Below, piece after piece: positions 15,562 through 22,982 of a DNA stretch of 46,443 nt. Position numbers and translations under genes: made by a program. Under the pieces are notes generated by a model. That model saw only the letters and a program-made list of their open reading frames with translations, did not search any database and was not told the origin of the DNA. Source of the DNA: Alphaproteobacteria bacterium (GTDB lineage: Bacteria > Pseudomonadota > Alphaproteobacteria > Rs-D84); the NCBI GenBank assembly GCA_017520675.1, contig JAFXFG010000004.1, forward strand, positions 1-46,443. Direction: 5' to 3'. Positions within the stretch are counted from its first letter, which is position 1. Every line of letters starts with the position of its first letter.

Positions 15562-16860
15562 ATGCAACAATACATAAGGCGTTTATTATCTGGACTAATG
15601 GTGTTAATTGCATCATTGTGCATTATTGTACCTTCATATGGTGCGGAAACGAATTTGCCATCGGGTGATGTTGGTGATTATGGGGCCTGGACGACCGAGA
15701 ATAATTTAAAGAAATTTTCTGGTCAGTTATCTCAGGATATTGATGTGTTTCAAAGCGAATTTCAAACCAAGATAGTACAAAACTATGTCCCGATAGAGGC
15801 CAAGATAGGTTTGGCCTTTATGAATGGTTTATCATATGTTGCGCGTGTATTAGATTCGTCATTGGTTCGTTTTGTAATAATATTTATGATTATTGCGTAT
15901 ATGTTCTGGGCTTCGTTCGAGGCGTATACAATAATCACAGGGAAAAGCAATACCAAAGACAAGGTTTTTGAGATTATAAAACGTGGCGGTCTTGTTTTTA
16001 TGTGGGTTGCGGTTTTAAAGGTTGGTCCTGCACAGGCTTTTATGATGTTAATGTCGCCGATTATGCAGACTGCGACATATGTTTCTGATGGTATATTAAA
16101 TGTTGTGTCCAGTGTTGCAGGGATTAGTCTGCCTGATACCTGTGCGGCGATACGTGAATATGCTGCCACGCACATTTCAGACAGTAATATACTCAGTTCA
16201 TCGCACGCAGCGGACATAATGTGTGTTCCAACGCGTTTATCTGGTTTTTGTTATTCTGCGGTTGCGATTGGCTGGAAATGGATGTCATTAGGAATTGGGC
16301 GCAGTGCGTTTTCGTTTTTATGTGGTGGCGTATTTGTTGGTGGTTTTATTTATGTTGCATGGCGTTTTGCATTTATTGCATTTGGTGTGATTGCAGATTT
16401 ATTTATGGGTGTTATGATGTTGCCATTTACAGCATTATCCGAAACGGTTGGTAAAACATCATACAAAGGAATTATTGGCGACTTATTTAACGGTTTTATG
16501 GAATTGTTCAAGGCTGAATCGTTAAAGGCGCAAATCAGCAGATTTATTGATGCTGCGCTTCATTTTATTGTTTTGTCCATCGTTATTGCCTTGTGCGCAG
16601 GCCTGTTATCAGAGGTTGTAACTCTAAACTCAGCGGACGCGATACCACAGATTGAAACGCCTGGCTTTTTTATCACGATTTTAATACTGGCGTTATCTAT
16701 TTATTTTGCCAAGAACGCAGACAAGATTGCCACAGAAATTGGCGGTGCTATAAACACATCGACTGGCGACACATTGCGTTCTGATATAAATAATATGTGG
16801 GGCAAGACCAAAAAGGGCGCCAAAGATTTATGGAAAATCATTCGCGACAGCACTAAATAA
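15562..16860 (+). CDS. virB6: VirB6-like membrane protein 5
   Basis: 432 residues. ATG at 15562 follows AGGGG and begins a signal-like segment (MQQYIRRLLSGLMVLIASLC ending near SYGA). A soluble stretch (residues 30-85) is followed by hydrophobic helices near 95-115, 140-165, 245-290 and 335-355. Residues 170-220 hold a Cys-containing loop (DTCAAI, IMCVPT, GFCYS). The C-terminus is hydrophilic (KTKKGAKDLWKIIRDSTK). It lacks the CxxC-before-helix motif and pairs more with protein 2. Last gene of the rightward virB6-like run. It ends 2 bases from the convergent lipoprotein gene without an obvious terminator. Confidence 0.7.
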   Translation: MQQYIRRLLSGLMVLIASLCIIVPSYGAETNLPSGDVGDYGAWTTENNLKKFSGQLSQDIDVFQSEFQTKIVQNYVPIEAKIGLAFMNGLSYVARVLDSSLVRFVIIFMIIAYMFWASFEAYTIITGKSNTKDKVFEIIKRGGLVFMWVAVLKVGPAQAFMMLMSPIMQTATYVSDGILNVVSSVAGISLPDTCAAIREYAATHISDSNILSSSHAADIMCVPTRLSGFCYSAVAIGWKWMSLGIGRSAFSFLCGGVFVGGFIYVAWRFAFIAFGVIADLFMGVMMLPFTALSETVGKTSYKGIIGDLFNGFMELFKAESLKAQISRFIDAALHFIVLSIVIALCAGLLSEVVTLNSADAIPQIETPGFFITILILALSIYFAKNADKIATEIGGAINTSTGDTLRSDINNMWGKTKKGAKDLWKIIRDSTK

Positions 16861-16862
16861 AA

Positions 16863-18452
16863 TTACACGAATTTTTCAGGCACTAAATTACATATTGTCT
16901 TCCATATTCTGCGGAATATGCTGGTATCTGGATCGTGGTGATATGTGCGTACTTTTTCATCGCCTGTTCTTTTACCTGTCCAGACAGGTTTTCCATTTTT
17001 ATCCAGTGAAACGCGCCACGAAGTTTTTGTATCTTGTATAATCATATTTCTTAATTTTTCTGCAAAGTCGCGACTTTCGAATATTGCGACATTTTCTGTG
17101 TTATAGTACGCGCTACGCGGGTCTAAATTAAAACTGCCAATCCAAGAAATATCATCATCAAAGACCATTGTTTTGCTGTGTAAAACAGAAAAACTTGATT
17201 GCTTTCTTTCGCGGTCATGTTCTTTTCCACGCAGGTTTTCTGCGGATTCCATAAATTCATAGACCTCTGCACCTGATTCAATCAGTTTTTTTCTATACTT
17301 TTCCCATTTTGCATAGACTGTTGGCGCATTCGTAGAAGACAGTGAATTTGTAACGATTGTCAAATGAACACCGGAATTTTCTTCGTGCAGCATATGCTCT
17401 AATCCGCCTTGACCAGGTACAAAATATGCCGCAGACATATAAACGGAATTCTTAGTTTTGTCCCACAAGTGTTGCAGTGCTTTGACAATATCGCCACGAT
17501 AAGATTCTTTTTCTGCCATTGTCATTTCGACTTTCTGTGGCGGGTCTGCCAAGAACTTACCGTGTCCCCAACTAAAATCTAATTTTTTATGTTTAAATTC
17601 GCGTTTTGCCAGATTGATAATGGTGTTATATCTGCGCACATCTTCTGTACTGCGTTCTTCCAGTTCTGCAAAAGACTTTTCCAGTTTTCGCAGGGCGCGC
17701 TTTGACTTTGCTTTTGGAAATACGGACGCAGGAATAGACAGGTGATGATTCCAATATTCGTTAAAACTGTTGGTTGCGTACCTTGTCATATCACCCAAGA
17801 ATAAAACATCGGTATCAGAAAAGTTTGATGCTGTTTCTGGATAGAAATAATTACTGCCTACATTTCTGCCACCTGTTATATATGCGACATTATCAACGAT
17901 AAACAGTTTATTGTGCATTCGTGAATTAAGTCTATTAAAATCTGTCAAGAACTGTGGATAATACAGCAGTTTTGAACGATTGCTGACTGTATTAAAAACC
18001 TTTACTTCTATATTTGGGTGCTGGTTTAACAACATAACATCAACGATATCAGACTTAGTCCCATAATCGTCCAGCAGTATTCGAACCTTGACCCCGCGGT
18101 CTGCTGCGTTTTTTAATTCAGCGATTAAAACGCGTGAAGTAAAGTCATTACTGTAAATATAAGTCTGTAAATCAATGGTTTTTGTTGCCATTCTTGCGAA
18201 TGCCGACCTGATTACAAAGGCAGACAATCCGTCCTCGATAAGTGTTGCGCCTGATATCTCTGGGGCGGATTTAAGTTCATCTATATAGCATTGGGCAATC
18301 GGTGTGTCGTATGGATTATAATCAAAATCGTTTGCTGTAATTTTTGGCGAATAATGTTCCAGTCGTGTATCATGCATTGATGTTGGTACTGTCGTGCATC
18401 CAACCAAAGGCAATGCCAAAACCCACATAGAAACTTTTTTTAATATCCCCAA
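16863..18452 (-). CDS. Phospholipase-D-family lipoprotein (cardiolipin synthase C-like)
   Basis: 529 residues. Two HKD motifs are seen: HNKLFIVD (His180) and HSKTMVFDDD (His425), each followed by the usual GG/GS-x-N (GGRN, GSFN). This is the two-domain phospholipase D fold of ClsC/YmdC cardiolipin synthases, which join phosphatidylglycerol with another phospholipid. The lipobox LPLVGC (Cys19) makes it a membrane-anchored lipoprotein facing the periplasm. The TTG start after AAAGGG gives a basic N-terminus (GILKKVSMW) for the signal peptide; the internal ATG nine codons later would lose it. Convergent with the virB6-like run. A role as cell-envelope lipase or synthase is likely; an effector role is possible but unsupported. 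Confidence 0.88.
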   Translation of the reverse strand: MGILKKVSMWVLALPLVGCTTVPTSMHDTRLEHYSPKITANDFDYNPYDTPIAQCYIDELKSAPEISGATLIEDGLSAFVIRSAFARMATKTIDLQTYIYSNDFTSRVLIAELKNAADRGVKVRILLDDYGTKSDIVDVMLLNQHPNIEVKVFNTVSNRSKLLYYPQFLTDFNRLNSRMHNKLFIVDNVAYITGGRNVGSNYFYPETASNFSDTDVLFLGDMTRYATNSFNEYWNHHLSIPASVFPKAKSKRALRKLEKSFAELEERSTEDVRRYNTIINLAKREFKHKKLDFSWGHGKFLADPPQKVEMTMAEKESYRGDIVKALQHLWDKTKNSVYMSAAYFVPGQGGLEHMLHEENSGVHLTIVTNSLSSTNAPTVYAKWEKYRKKLIESGAEVYEFMESAENLRGKEHDRERKQSSFSVLHSKTMVFDDDISWIGSFNLDPRSAYYNTENVAIFESRDFAEKLRNMIIQDTKTSWRVSLDKNGKPVWTGKRTGDEKVRTYHHDPDTSIFRRIWKTICNLVPEKFV

Positions 18453-18552
18453 AATACAAACCCTTTAATTTTTTTTTTGCAATTATAAATAAAAGATAAT
18501 CCACCTGCAAGAAAAATCATTATAATTTTTAATGAATTGGGAATATTAACCT

Positions 18553-18581
18553 TTGTGTATTTAGTTTTTTTGTAGTATATT
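18553..18581 (+). promoter_or_regulatory. Probable galE promoter
   Basis: TTGTGT (18553-18558), 17-base spacer, TATATT (18576-18581), 24 bases before the ATG. The next gene downstream has the same TTGTGT with the same spacer. Confidence 0.45.
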
Positions 18582-18605
18582 AACAAAAAACAAAGGTGGA
18601 AATAC

Positions 18606-19619
18606 ATGCAAAAAATAATAATCACAGGTGGTGCAGGGTATATTGGCTCGCACACAGCGGTTGCGCTACAACAGGCGGGTTTTCAGGTTGTTGTTATTGA
18701 TAATTTATCTAATTCATCGGTTTTGTCGCTTGATGGTGTGGCGCGTATAACTGGCACGCATCCATTGTTTGCACAGGTTGATTGTACAGACCTTGAATCA
18801 ATGCGTGCCGTTTTTGAACAGCACAGTGATTCTGTTGGGGTTATACATTTTGCTGCTCTCAAAGCGGTTGGTGAATCTGTGGAACAACCGTTATTATATT
18901 ATCGTAATAATCTGGATGGTTTGATAAATGTTTTAACTTGCATGTCAGAATTCAAGATACCGAACATTGTTTTTTCTTCATCTGCGACTGTTTATGGTGT
19001 TCCGTCTGTCTTGCCGGTTACCGAAGAAACACCACTTCAACCGGCTACATCACCGTATGGTCAGACCAAGGTTATCGGCGAAAGTATAATTCGCGACACT
19101 GTTGCGGCTAATGCAGGGCTTAATGCTACATTACTGCGCTATTTTAATCCTATTGGTGCGCACCCGTCTGGCTTGATTGGCGAACGTCCAAATGGTGTAC
19201 CGAATAATTTAATGCCTTATATTACACAAACAGCGGCGGGTATTCGTCCGATATTGCGTGTTTTTGGTAATGATTATGATACGCCCGATGGTTATTGTGT
19301 GCGTGATTATATTGATGTTAATGATTTGGCGATGGCGCATGTTGCAGCACTGCGTCATATGCTGGATGGTGCGACGGGTGTCAGTACATTTAATCTTGGT
19401 ACAGGGCGCGGTTATTCGGTAATGGAATTAATAAATGCGTTTCGTGATGCGACAGGTGTTGATGTTCCATATGAAATTGTTGCGCGTCGTGCAGGCGATG
19501 TGCCTGCGATTTGGGCAGATGCATCACTGGCGGGTCGTGTTTTGAATTGGCACGCAGATACCCCGTTATCAGAAACACTGTCATCCGCATGGCTTTGGCA
19601 ACAAAATAGTGAAAAGTGA
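18606..19619 (+). CDS. galE: UDP-glucose 4-epimerase
   Basis: 337 residues, normal length. NAD-binding motif TGGAGYIGSH at residues 7-16, catalytic Ser/Thr region SSSATVYG, and YxxxK as YGQTK near residue 152. GalE interconverts UDP-glucose and UDP-galactose in the cytoplasm and supplies galactose for envelope polysaccharides. ATG after AAGGTGG. It stands alone between a lipoprotein gene and a secreted-protein gene, both with their own promoters, in the gap between the two type IV secretion gene groups. Confidence 0.95.
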   Translation: MQKIIITGGAGYIGSHTAVALQQAGFQVVVIDNLSNSSVLSLDGVARITGTHPLFAQVDCTDLESMRAVFEQHSDSVGVIHFAALKAVGESVEQPLLYYRNNLDGLINVLTCMSEFKIPNIVFSSSATVYGVPSVLPVTEETPLQPATSPYGQTKVIGESIIRDTVAANAGLNATLLRYFNPIGAHPSGLIGERPNGVPNNLMPYITQTAAGIRPILRVFGNDYDTPDGYCVRDYIDVNDLAMAHVAALRHMLDGATGVSTFNLGTGRGYSVMELINAFRDATGVDVPYEIVARRAGDVPAIWADASLAGRVLNWHADTPLSETLSSAWLWQQNSEK

Positions 19620-19652
19620 TAACTTTTTTTAGATTTTTTGTCTAAAATCACT

Positions 19653-19681
19653 TGTGTTAGGTTGACAAGTATGATAAAATC
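19653..19681 (+). promoter_or_regulatory. Promoter of the Cys-rich secreted-protein gene
   Basis: TTGTGT (19653-19658), 17-base spacer ending in TGA, TAAAAT (19676-19681). A TTGACA at 19663-19668 is also present but has no good partner. A weak hairpin (AGTGAT/ATCACT) just upstream may end galE transcription. Confidence 0.4.
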
Positions 19682-19708
19682 AGTGATAAAGAGAAGGGAA
19701 TTTTAGCT

Positions 19709-21814
19709 ATGAAAAGATTTGTCGCAGTATTAAGTAGTCTGTTGGTTTTACCCGCATTTGCAGAGGTTGCACCGATAACCTACGAAGAAATATACGAAGA
19801 AGAGGTTGCTGATTATTCTGATGAAACCCCGACAGTGGTTGAAGAAGAAGTGTCTGAAAAATCTGCACCTGTCGTTCAGCCATCGCGCAAAGGTGTACGT
19901 AATACCGCTAATTCTGGACGCGCTGTTTCGCGTGCTTTACCGACATCGGTTGCAACATCTGACAATGTTGCGAAACGTACTGCATCGGTTGGTCGCGTGA
20001 TGCCCGCTTCGCGTACAGCGACAACATCGCGTGTTACAACGCGTGCAGCGACACAAAATACGCAATCCCGTGGGACAGTATCTCGCACTGCAACGCGCCC
20101 AAGTGTGCGTGCAACTGCAAGTGGTGCTCAACAAATTGCACAGACGCGTCGTGCAATGCAATCTGCACCTGCTGTGAATCCTGCACGTGCATCGATTATT
20201 CAAACAGATACAGTGAATACACCACTTTACACAGGTCGTGTTGCTATGCGTTCTGGCGCGGTTCGTGCCCGCATCCCAACAGCGACATCATCTGTTTCTT
20301 CGTCAACATCGGTTATATCCGAAGCGGTCGAGGATACAGCGGTTTCAATGGACGAATTGGCACAAATCACAGATTTTTGCAAGGCGCAATATACACAATG
20401 TATGGATAATTTCTGTAATGTTCTTGACGATAATCAGGGGCGTTGCTCTTGTTCCAAAAATTTAAAGAATTATGCAAAAACCGAAGAAGCGTTAAAGGCC
20501 GCGACCGAGGCATTACAAGATGTTGCACAACAGATTCAATATATTGGTCTAACTAGCGACGAAGTTGAAATTCTTTTCACTCAAACCGCTGCTGAAAATC
20601 AGATGCAATCTTCTTCTGATAACACCCAGTTAAAGAATGATTTGGACAAGATCAAAAATCTGATTGTTGATGTAAAAACAGGAACTGCATCATCTACGGA
20701 AACGGGTATGAGTTTTGATTTGTCTGGCCTGCTTGATTTTAATGTAGACAGCACAGGTTTTGATTTGGCGTCGTTATTTGGTGGTGGTCAAACAAACACA
20801 ACCAGTATCAGCAATCAACGTGGCGAACAGTTGTACAAGACCGCAGCTGCGCGTTGCAAAACCGCCGTTTTGACGGATTGTCAGGCGCAGGGTGTTGATA
20901 TCTCGATTATAACAAACGCATATGATTTGGAAATTGACAAGCAGTGTATTGCATACGAACGCAAATTGACTGACAGTAATGACGAAATGGCGCGTACTGT
21001 TCGCAACGCGAAAAGTGTATTACAACGCGCGCGCTTGATGGTTGCGCAGAATAAAAATATCTATAAAGATTTGCGCAGTTGTGTAAACGCGCTTGATACA
21101 TGTATGCAGGACGACTTTGTTTGCGGTACAGATTACGAGAATTGCATTGACCCAACTGGAAAATACATTGTGAATGGCGAGATAGTTGTTGGTTCTTTGC
21201 CTGGGCAAAAAATCGAATCTGGCGATAGCATAAATGATATAGACGCACCAGGCTATTACACAGATGGGCTATATTCAACTTGGAATTATGCTACAAATCA
21301 AAATGCATGGGATAGCGGTTCTTTGACAGAATATATCAAGACCACAATCGATGAAAATTCACTTCCAACTGAAACATCTAGCAGCATATCTGAATTTTTG
21401 CAATACAAAATCGGGTATAATGACAGCACAGATGGCAGAAATTACGGTATGTGCATATCTGAATTAAATAAATGTCAAGATATTACATATACAAAGGATG
21501 GGAAATATAATCCTGCAAATCCTGTAATCAAAGAATATCTGCAACGCACACTGGTTCAAATAAAAACAATGCAGGACGAAATCTTGTCTAATTATGCAGA
21601 AAATTGCATACCAGAGGTTAAGGCGTGTCTGACACAAAACAATTACAGTTTCAAAGTTTCGACAGGCGCCTTGAATCAAGCAGATAAGGTTGCTATGAAT
21701 GCATGTAAACAGCAGATTATGACATGTATGTCTGTAAATGGTAATGTTAATGCAAATGTTACACCAGATGCGATTCAAAAATGGGTCGAATCTGCAACAG
21801 ATGCAGTGCCATAA
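19709..21814 (+). CDS. Large Cys-rich secreted protein of unknown function
   Basis: 701 residues, no family recognised. Residues 1-18 are a signal peptide (ending LPAFA). Residues 20-210 are low-complexity, first acidic (EEIYEEEVADYSDE), then rich in Arg, Thr, Ser and Ala and probably disordered. From residue 222 on the protein is structured, with many spaced Cys: FCKAQYTQCMDNFC and CSCS near 222-252, and later pairs around 368, 378, 400, 452, 459, 466, 472, 575, 582, 632, 639, 661 and 668. These suggest several disulfides in the periplasm or outside the cell. A predicted helical stretch (residues 255-280) follows. It has its own promoter and a strong terminator, and lies between the virB6-like and virB8-10 groups, so a link to the secretion system is possible but not shown. 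Confidence 0.8.
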   Translation: MKRFVAVLSSLLVLPAFAEVAPITYEEIYEEEVADYSDETPTVVEEEVSEKSAPVVQPSRKGVRNTANSGRAVSRALPTSVATSDNVAKRTASVGRVMPASRTATTSRVTTRAATQNTQSRGTVSRTATRPSVRATASGAQQIAQTRRAMQSAPAVNPARASIIQTDTVNTPLYTGRVAMRSGAVRARIPTATSSVSSSTSVISEAVEDTAVSMDELAQITDFCKAQYTQCMDNFCNVLDDNQGRCSCSKNLKNYAKTEEALKAATEALQDVAQQIQYIGLTSDEVEILFTQTAAENQMQSSSDNTQLKNDLDKIKNLIVDVKTGTASSTETGMSFDLSGLLDFNVDSTGFDLASLFGGGQTNTTSISNQRGEQLYKTAAARCKTAVLTDCQAQGVDISIITNAYDLEIDKQCIAYERKLTDSNDEMARTVRNAKSVLQRARLMVAQNKNIYKDLRSCVNALDTCMQDDFVCGTDYENCIDPTGKYIVNGEIVVGSLPGQKIESGDSINDIDAPGYYTDGLYSTWNYATNQNAWDSGSLTEYIKTTIDENSLPTETSSSISEFLQYKIGYNDSTDGRNYGMCISELNKCQDITYTKDGKYNPANPVIKEYLQRTLVQIKTMQDEILSNYAENCIPEVKACLTQNNYSFKVSTGALNQADKVAMNACKQQIMTCMSVNGNVNANVTPDAIQKWVESATDAVP

Positions 21815-21854
21815 TTGGTTCCCTTCCGCTTTCTCTATCAAAGAGAAAACAGTT

Positions 21855-21884
21855 AAAAAAGTCGTGTTTCTACACGACTTTTTT
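21855..21884 (+). terminator. Strong bidirectional terminator
   Basis: A 12-bp perfect stem: AAAAAAGTCGTG (21855-21866), 6-base loop, CACGACTTTTTT (21873-21884). It serves the rightward Cys-rich protein gene and can also stop leftward transcripts of the unknown pair at 21931-22683. Confidence 0.9.
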
Positions 21885-21893
21885 ATTTATCCA

Positions 21894-21903
21894 CCCCCCC
21901 CCC
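21894..21903. repeat. Run of ten C
   Basis: A homopolymer of ten cytosines in a moderately AT-rich intergenic stretch, between a terminator and the end of a leftward gene. Such runs change length by slippage during replication. Confidence 0.9.
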
Positions 21904-21930
21904 ACACATTATCAAATCGGCTGACTTCCT

Positions 21931-22320
21931 CTAATTCCTATCGCCTGTATCCAGCCCTGAAATGAAGTGGGGTGGGCATCCCCTTGATAACACTCGATAC
22001 AGCGCATCTGGTGTTTGTATGCGCCAATTTTTTAACCCCAGTATATTCTTAGTCAATTGTACACAACTAATCACACAGCGCCTATTTATATAATTCACCG
22101 CACAGTCATTGTCCCAGATAACAAAGACCCATCCATATCGCGATAAAATATCCAAATCCCGCCATTTTAACGGGATTTTTTCTAGCTTGTTAATTCTAAT
22201 AAATTGCCACATTTCCAAGCCTGCTTCACACACCATTATTGGGGCGACATGTACAAAAAATTTACAAAAAAAACGTGGCAAAATTTTTGATGTTTTTCTG
22301 CTAAAACCAATAATAATCAT
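21931..22320 (-). CDS. Unknown protein, second of a pair
   Basis: 129 residues, no family recognised. The start MIIIGFSRK is chosen because GGCGGAG lies 6 bases upstream; a TTG two codons earlier is worse. The protein has a basic aromatic N-terminus (FSRKTSKILPRFFCKFF), a central RYGWVFVIWDNDCAV and a basic C-terminal part (LGLKNWRIQTPDALYRV). No membrane span is certain. It follows the 113-residue gene by about 20 bases, so they form one transcript. Base and residue use look like a real gene. Confidence 0.6.
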   Translation of the reverse strand: MIIIGFSRKTSKILPRFFCKFFVHVAPIMVCEAGLEMWQFIRINKLEKIPLKWRDLDILSRYGWVFVIWDNDCAVNYINRRCVISCVQLTKNILGLKNWRIQTPDALYRVLSRGCPPHFISGLDTGDRN

Positions 22321-22341
22321 GGTCAACTCCGCCTTAAAACC

Positions 22342-22683
22342 CTAATCAATCCATCCGCGTTCTTGTGCGGCATCCCCCAGAACTTTCATTGCGTGCGCCC
22401 AGATTGCCACAGCATAATTTTCACTCCAAATATATTGATGTGGTGCGCGTCTTTTGTCGCCAAATTTTTTCATCACGCCCAGGTCCTCGTCGCTTAATTT
22501 TCCGCATAAATACAGTTTTGTAATCATTGTTTCGATATCCAGTAATTCACAAGGTCTGCGTGTTTGTCTGCCACATCTGTACATAAAGTCGTTTCTGACA
22601 GATTTTGAATATAAAAACCAGAACCATAACTGTTCTGCGGATTGAAATTTTTCTGCTGTATAGTTTGCTAATGTTTTTGTCAT
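22342..22683 (-). CDS. Unknown protein, first of a pair
   Basis: 113 residues, soluble, mostly helical by eye. Distinct segments are YTAEKFQSAEQLWFWFLYSKSVRNDF, a basic Arg-rich stretch RCGRQTRRPCELLDIETMITKLYLCGKLSDEDLGVMKKFGDKRRAP, and an amphipathic end (AVAIWAHAMKVLGDAAQERGW). The middle resembles a helix-turn-helix-like arrangement, but this is only an impression. Starts at ATG after AAGGAG; promoter at 22715-22743 overlapped by a perfect palindrome. The family is unknown to me. Confidence 0.75.
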   Translation of the reverse strand: MTKTLANYTAEKFQSAEQLWFWFLYSKSVRNDFMYRCGRQTRRPCELLDIETMITKLYLCGKLSDEDLGVMKKFGDKRRAPHQYIWSENYAVAIWAHAMKVLGDAAQERGWID

Positions 22684-22714
22684 TTTTCTTTCTCCTTTTT
22701 ATATTGTTGTTTTA

Positions 22715-22752
22715 TATATAGCCCAAGAAAAGATTCTTGTAAAATATTACAA
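22715..22752 (-). promoter_or_regulatory. Promoter with overlapping palindromic operator candidate
   Basis: Minus strand TTTACA (22743-22738), exactly 17 bases, TATATA (22720-22715). The palindrome TTGTAA-AATA-TTACAA (22737-22752 on plus) covers the -35, where a repressor would block polymerase. Confidence 0.5.
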
Positions 22753-22944
22753 CCAGCGGTTGAATTGCGAATCGAAAAACCGAATCAAACCACAGATTCA
22801 AAATTTGCTATGCGAATCGGCTTCTATTCCTATCAGGGCCATAACTATCCGTTATTTAATAAAAAAGGTGCGCAAAATTGCACACCAGAATAGATTTGTA
22901 TTATTGTGATAACTTAATGAAACTCCTTTATTTTTTGTATGTTA

Positions 22945-22967
22945 AAATAAACCCGCCAAAGGCGGGC
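22945..22967 (-). terminator. Terminator of the virB8-9-10 operon
   Basis: CCCGCC (22952-22957), 3-base loop, GGCGGG (22961-22966). On the minus strand it is followed by TTTATTTT. It lies 16 bases beyond the virB10 stop. Confidence 0.75.
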
Positions 22968-22982
22968 ATAAGAATTTTTTTG

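Larger units (their letters stand above)
22684..22982. other. Intergenic region with promoter, palindrome and coding-like remnant
   Basis: 299 bp between two leftward genes. It holds the promoter and palindrome of the 113-residue gene. A rightward stretch with coding character (about 22741-22893, ending NKKGAQNCTPE and TAG) has no good start and may be a gene remnant. The virB10 terminator is at the right end. Confidence 0.45.

Noticed and set aside
20000-20300. Arg/Thr/Ala-rich stretch as a possible CRISPR or tandem DNA repeat
   Set aside because: The DNA shows no regular repeat unit; it encodes a low-complexity protein region.
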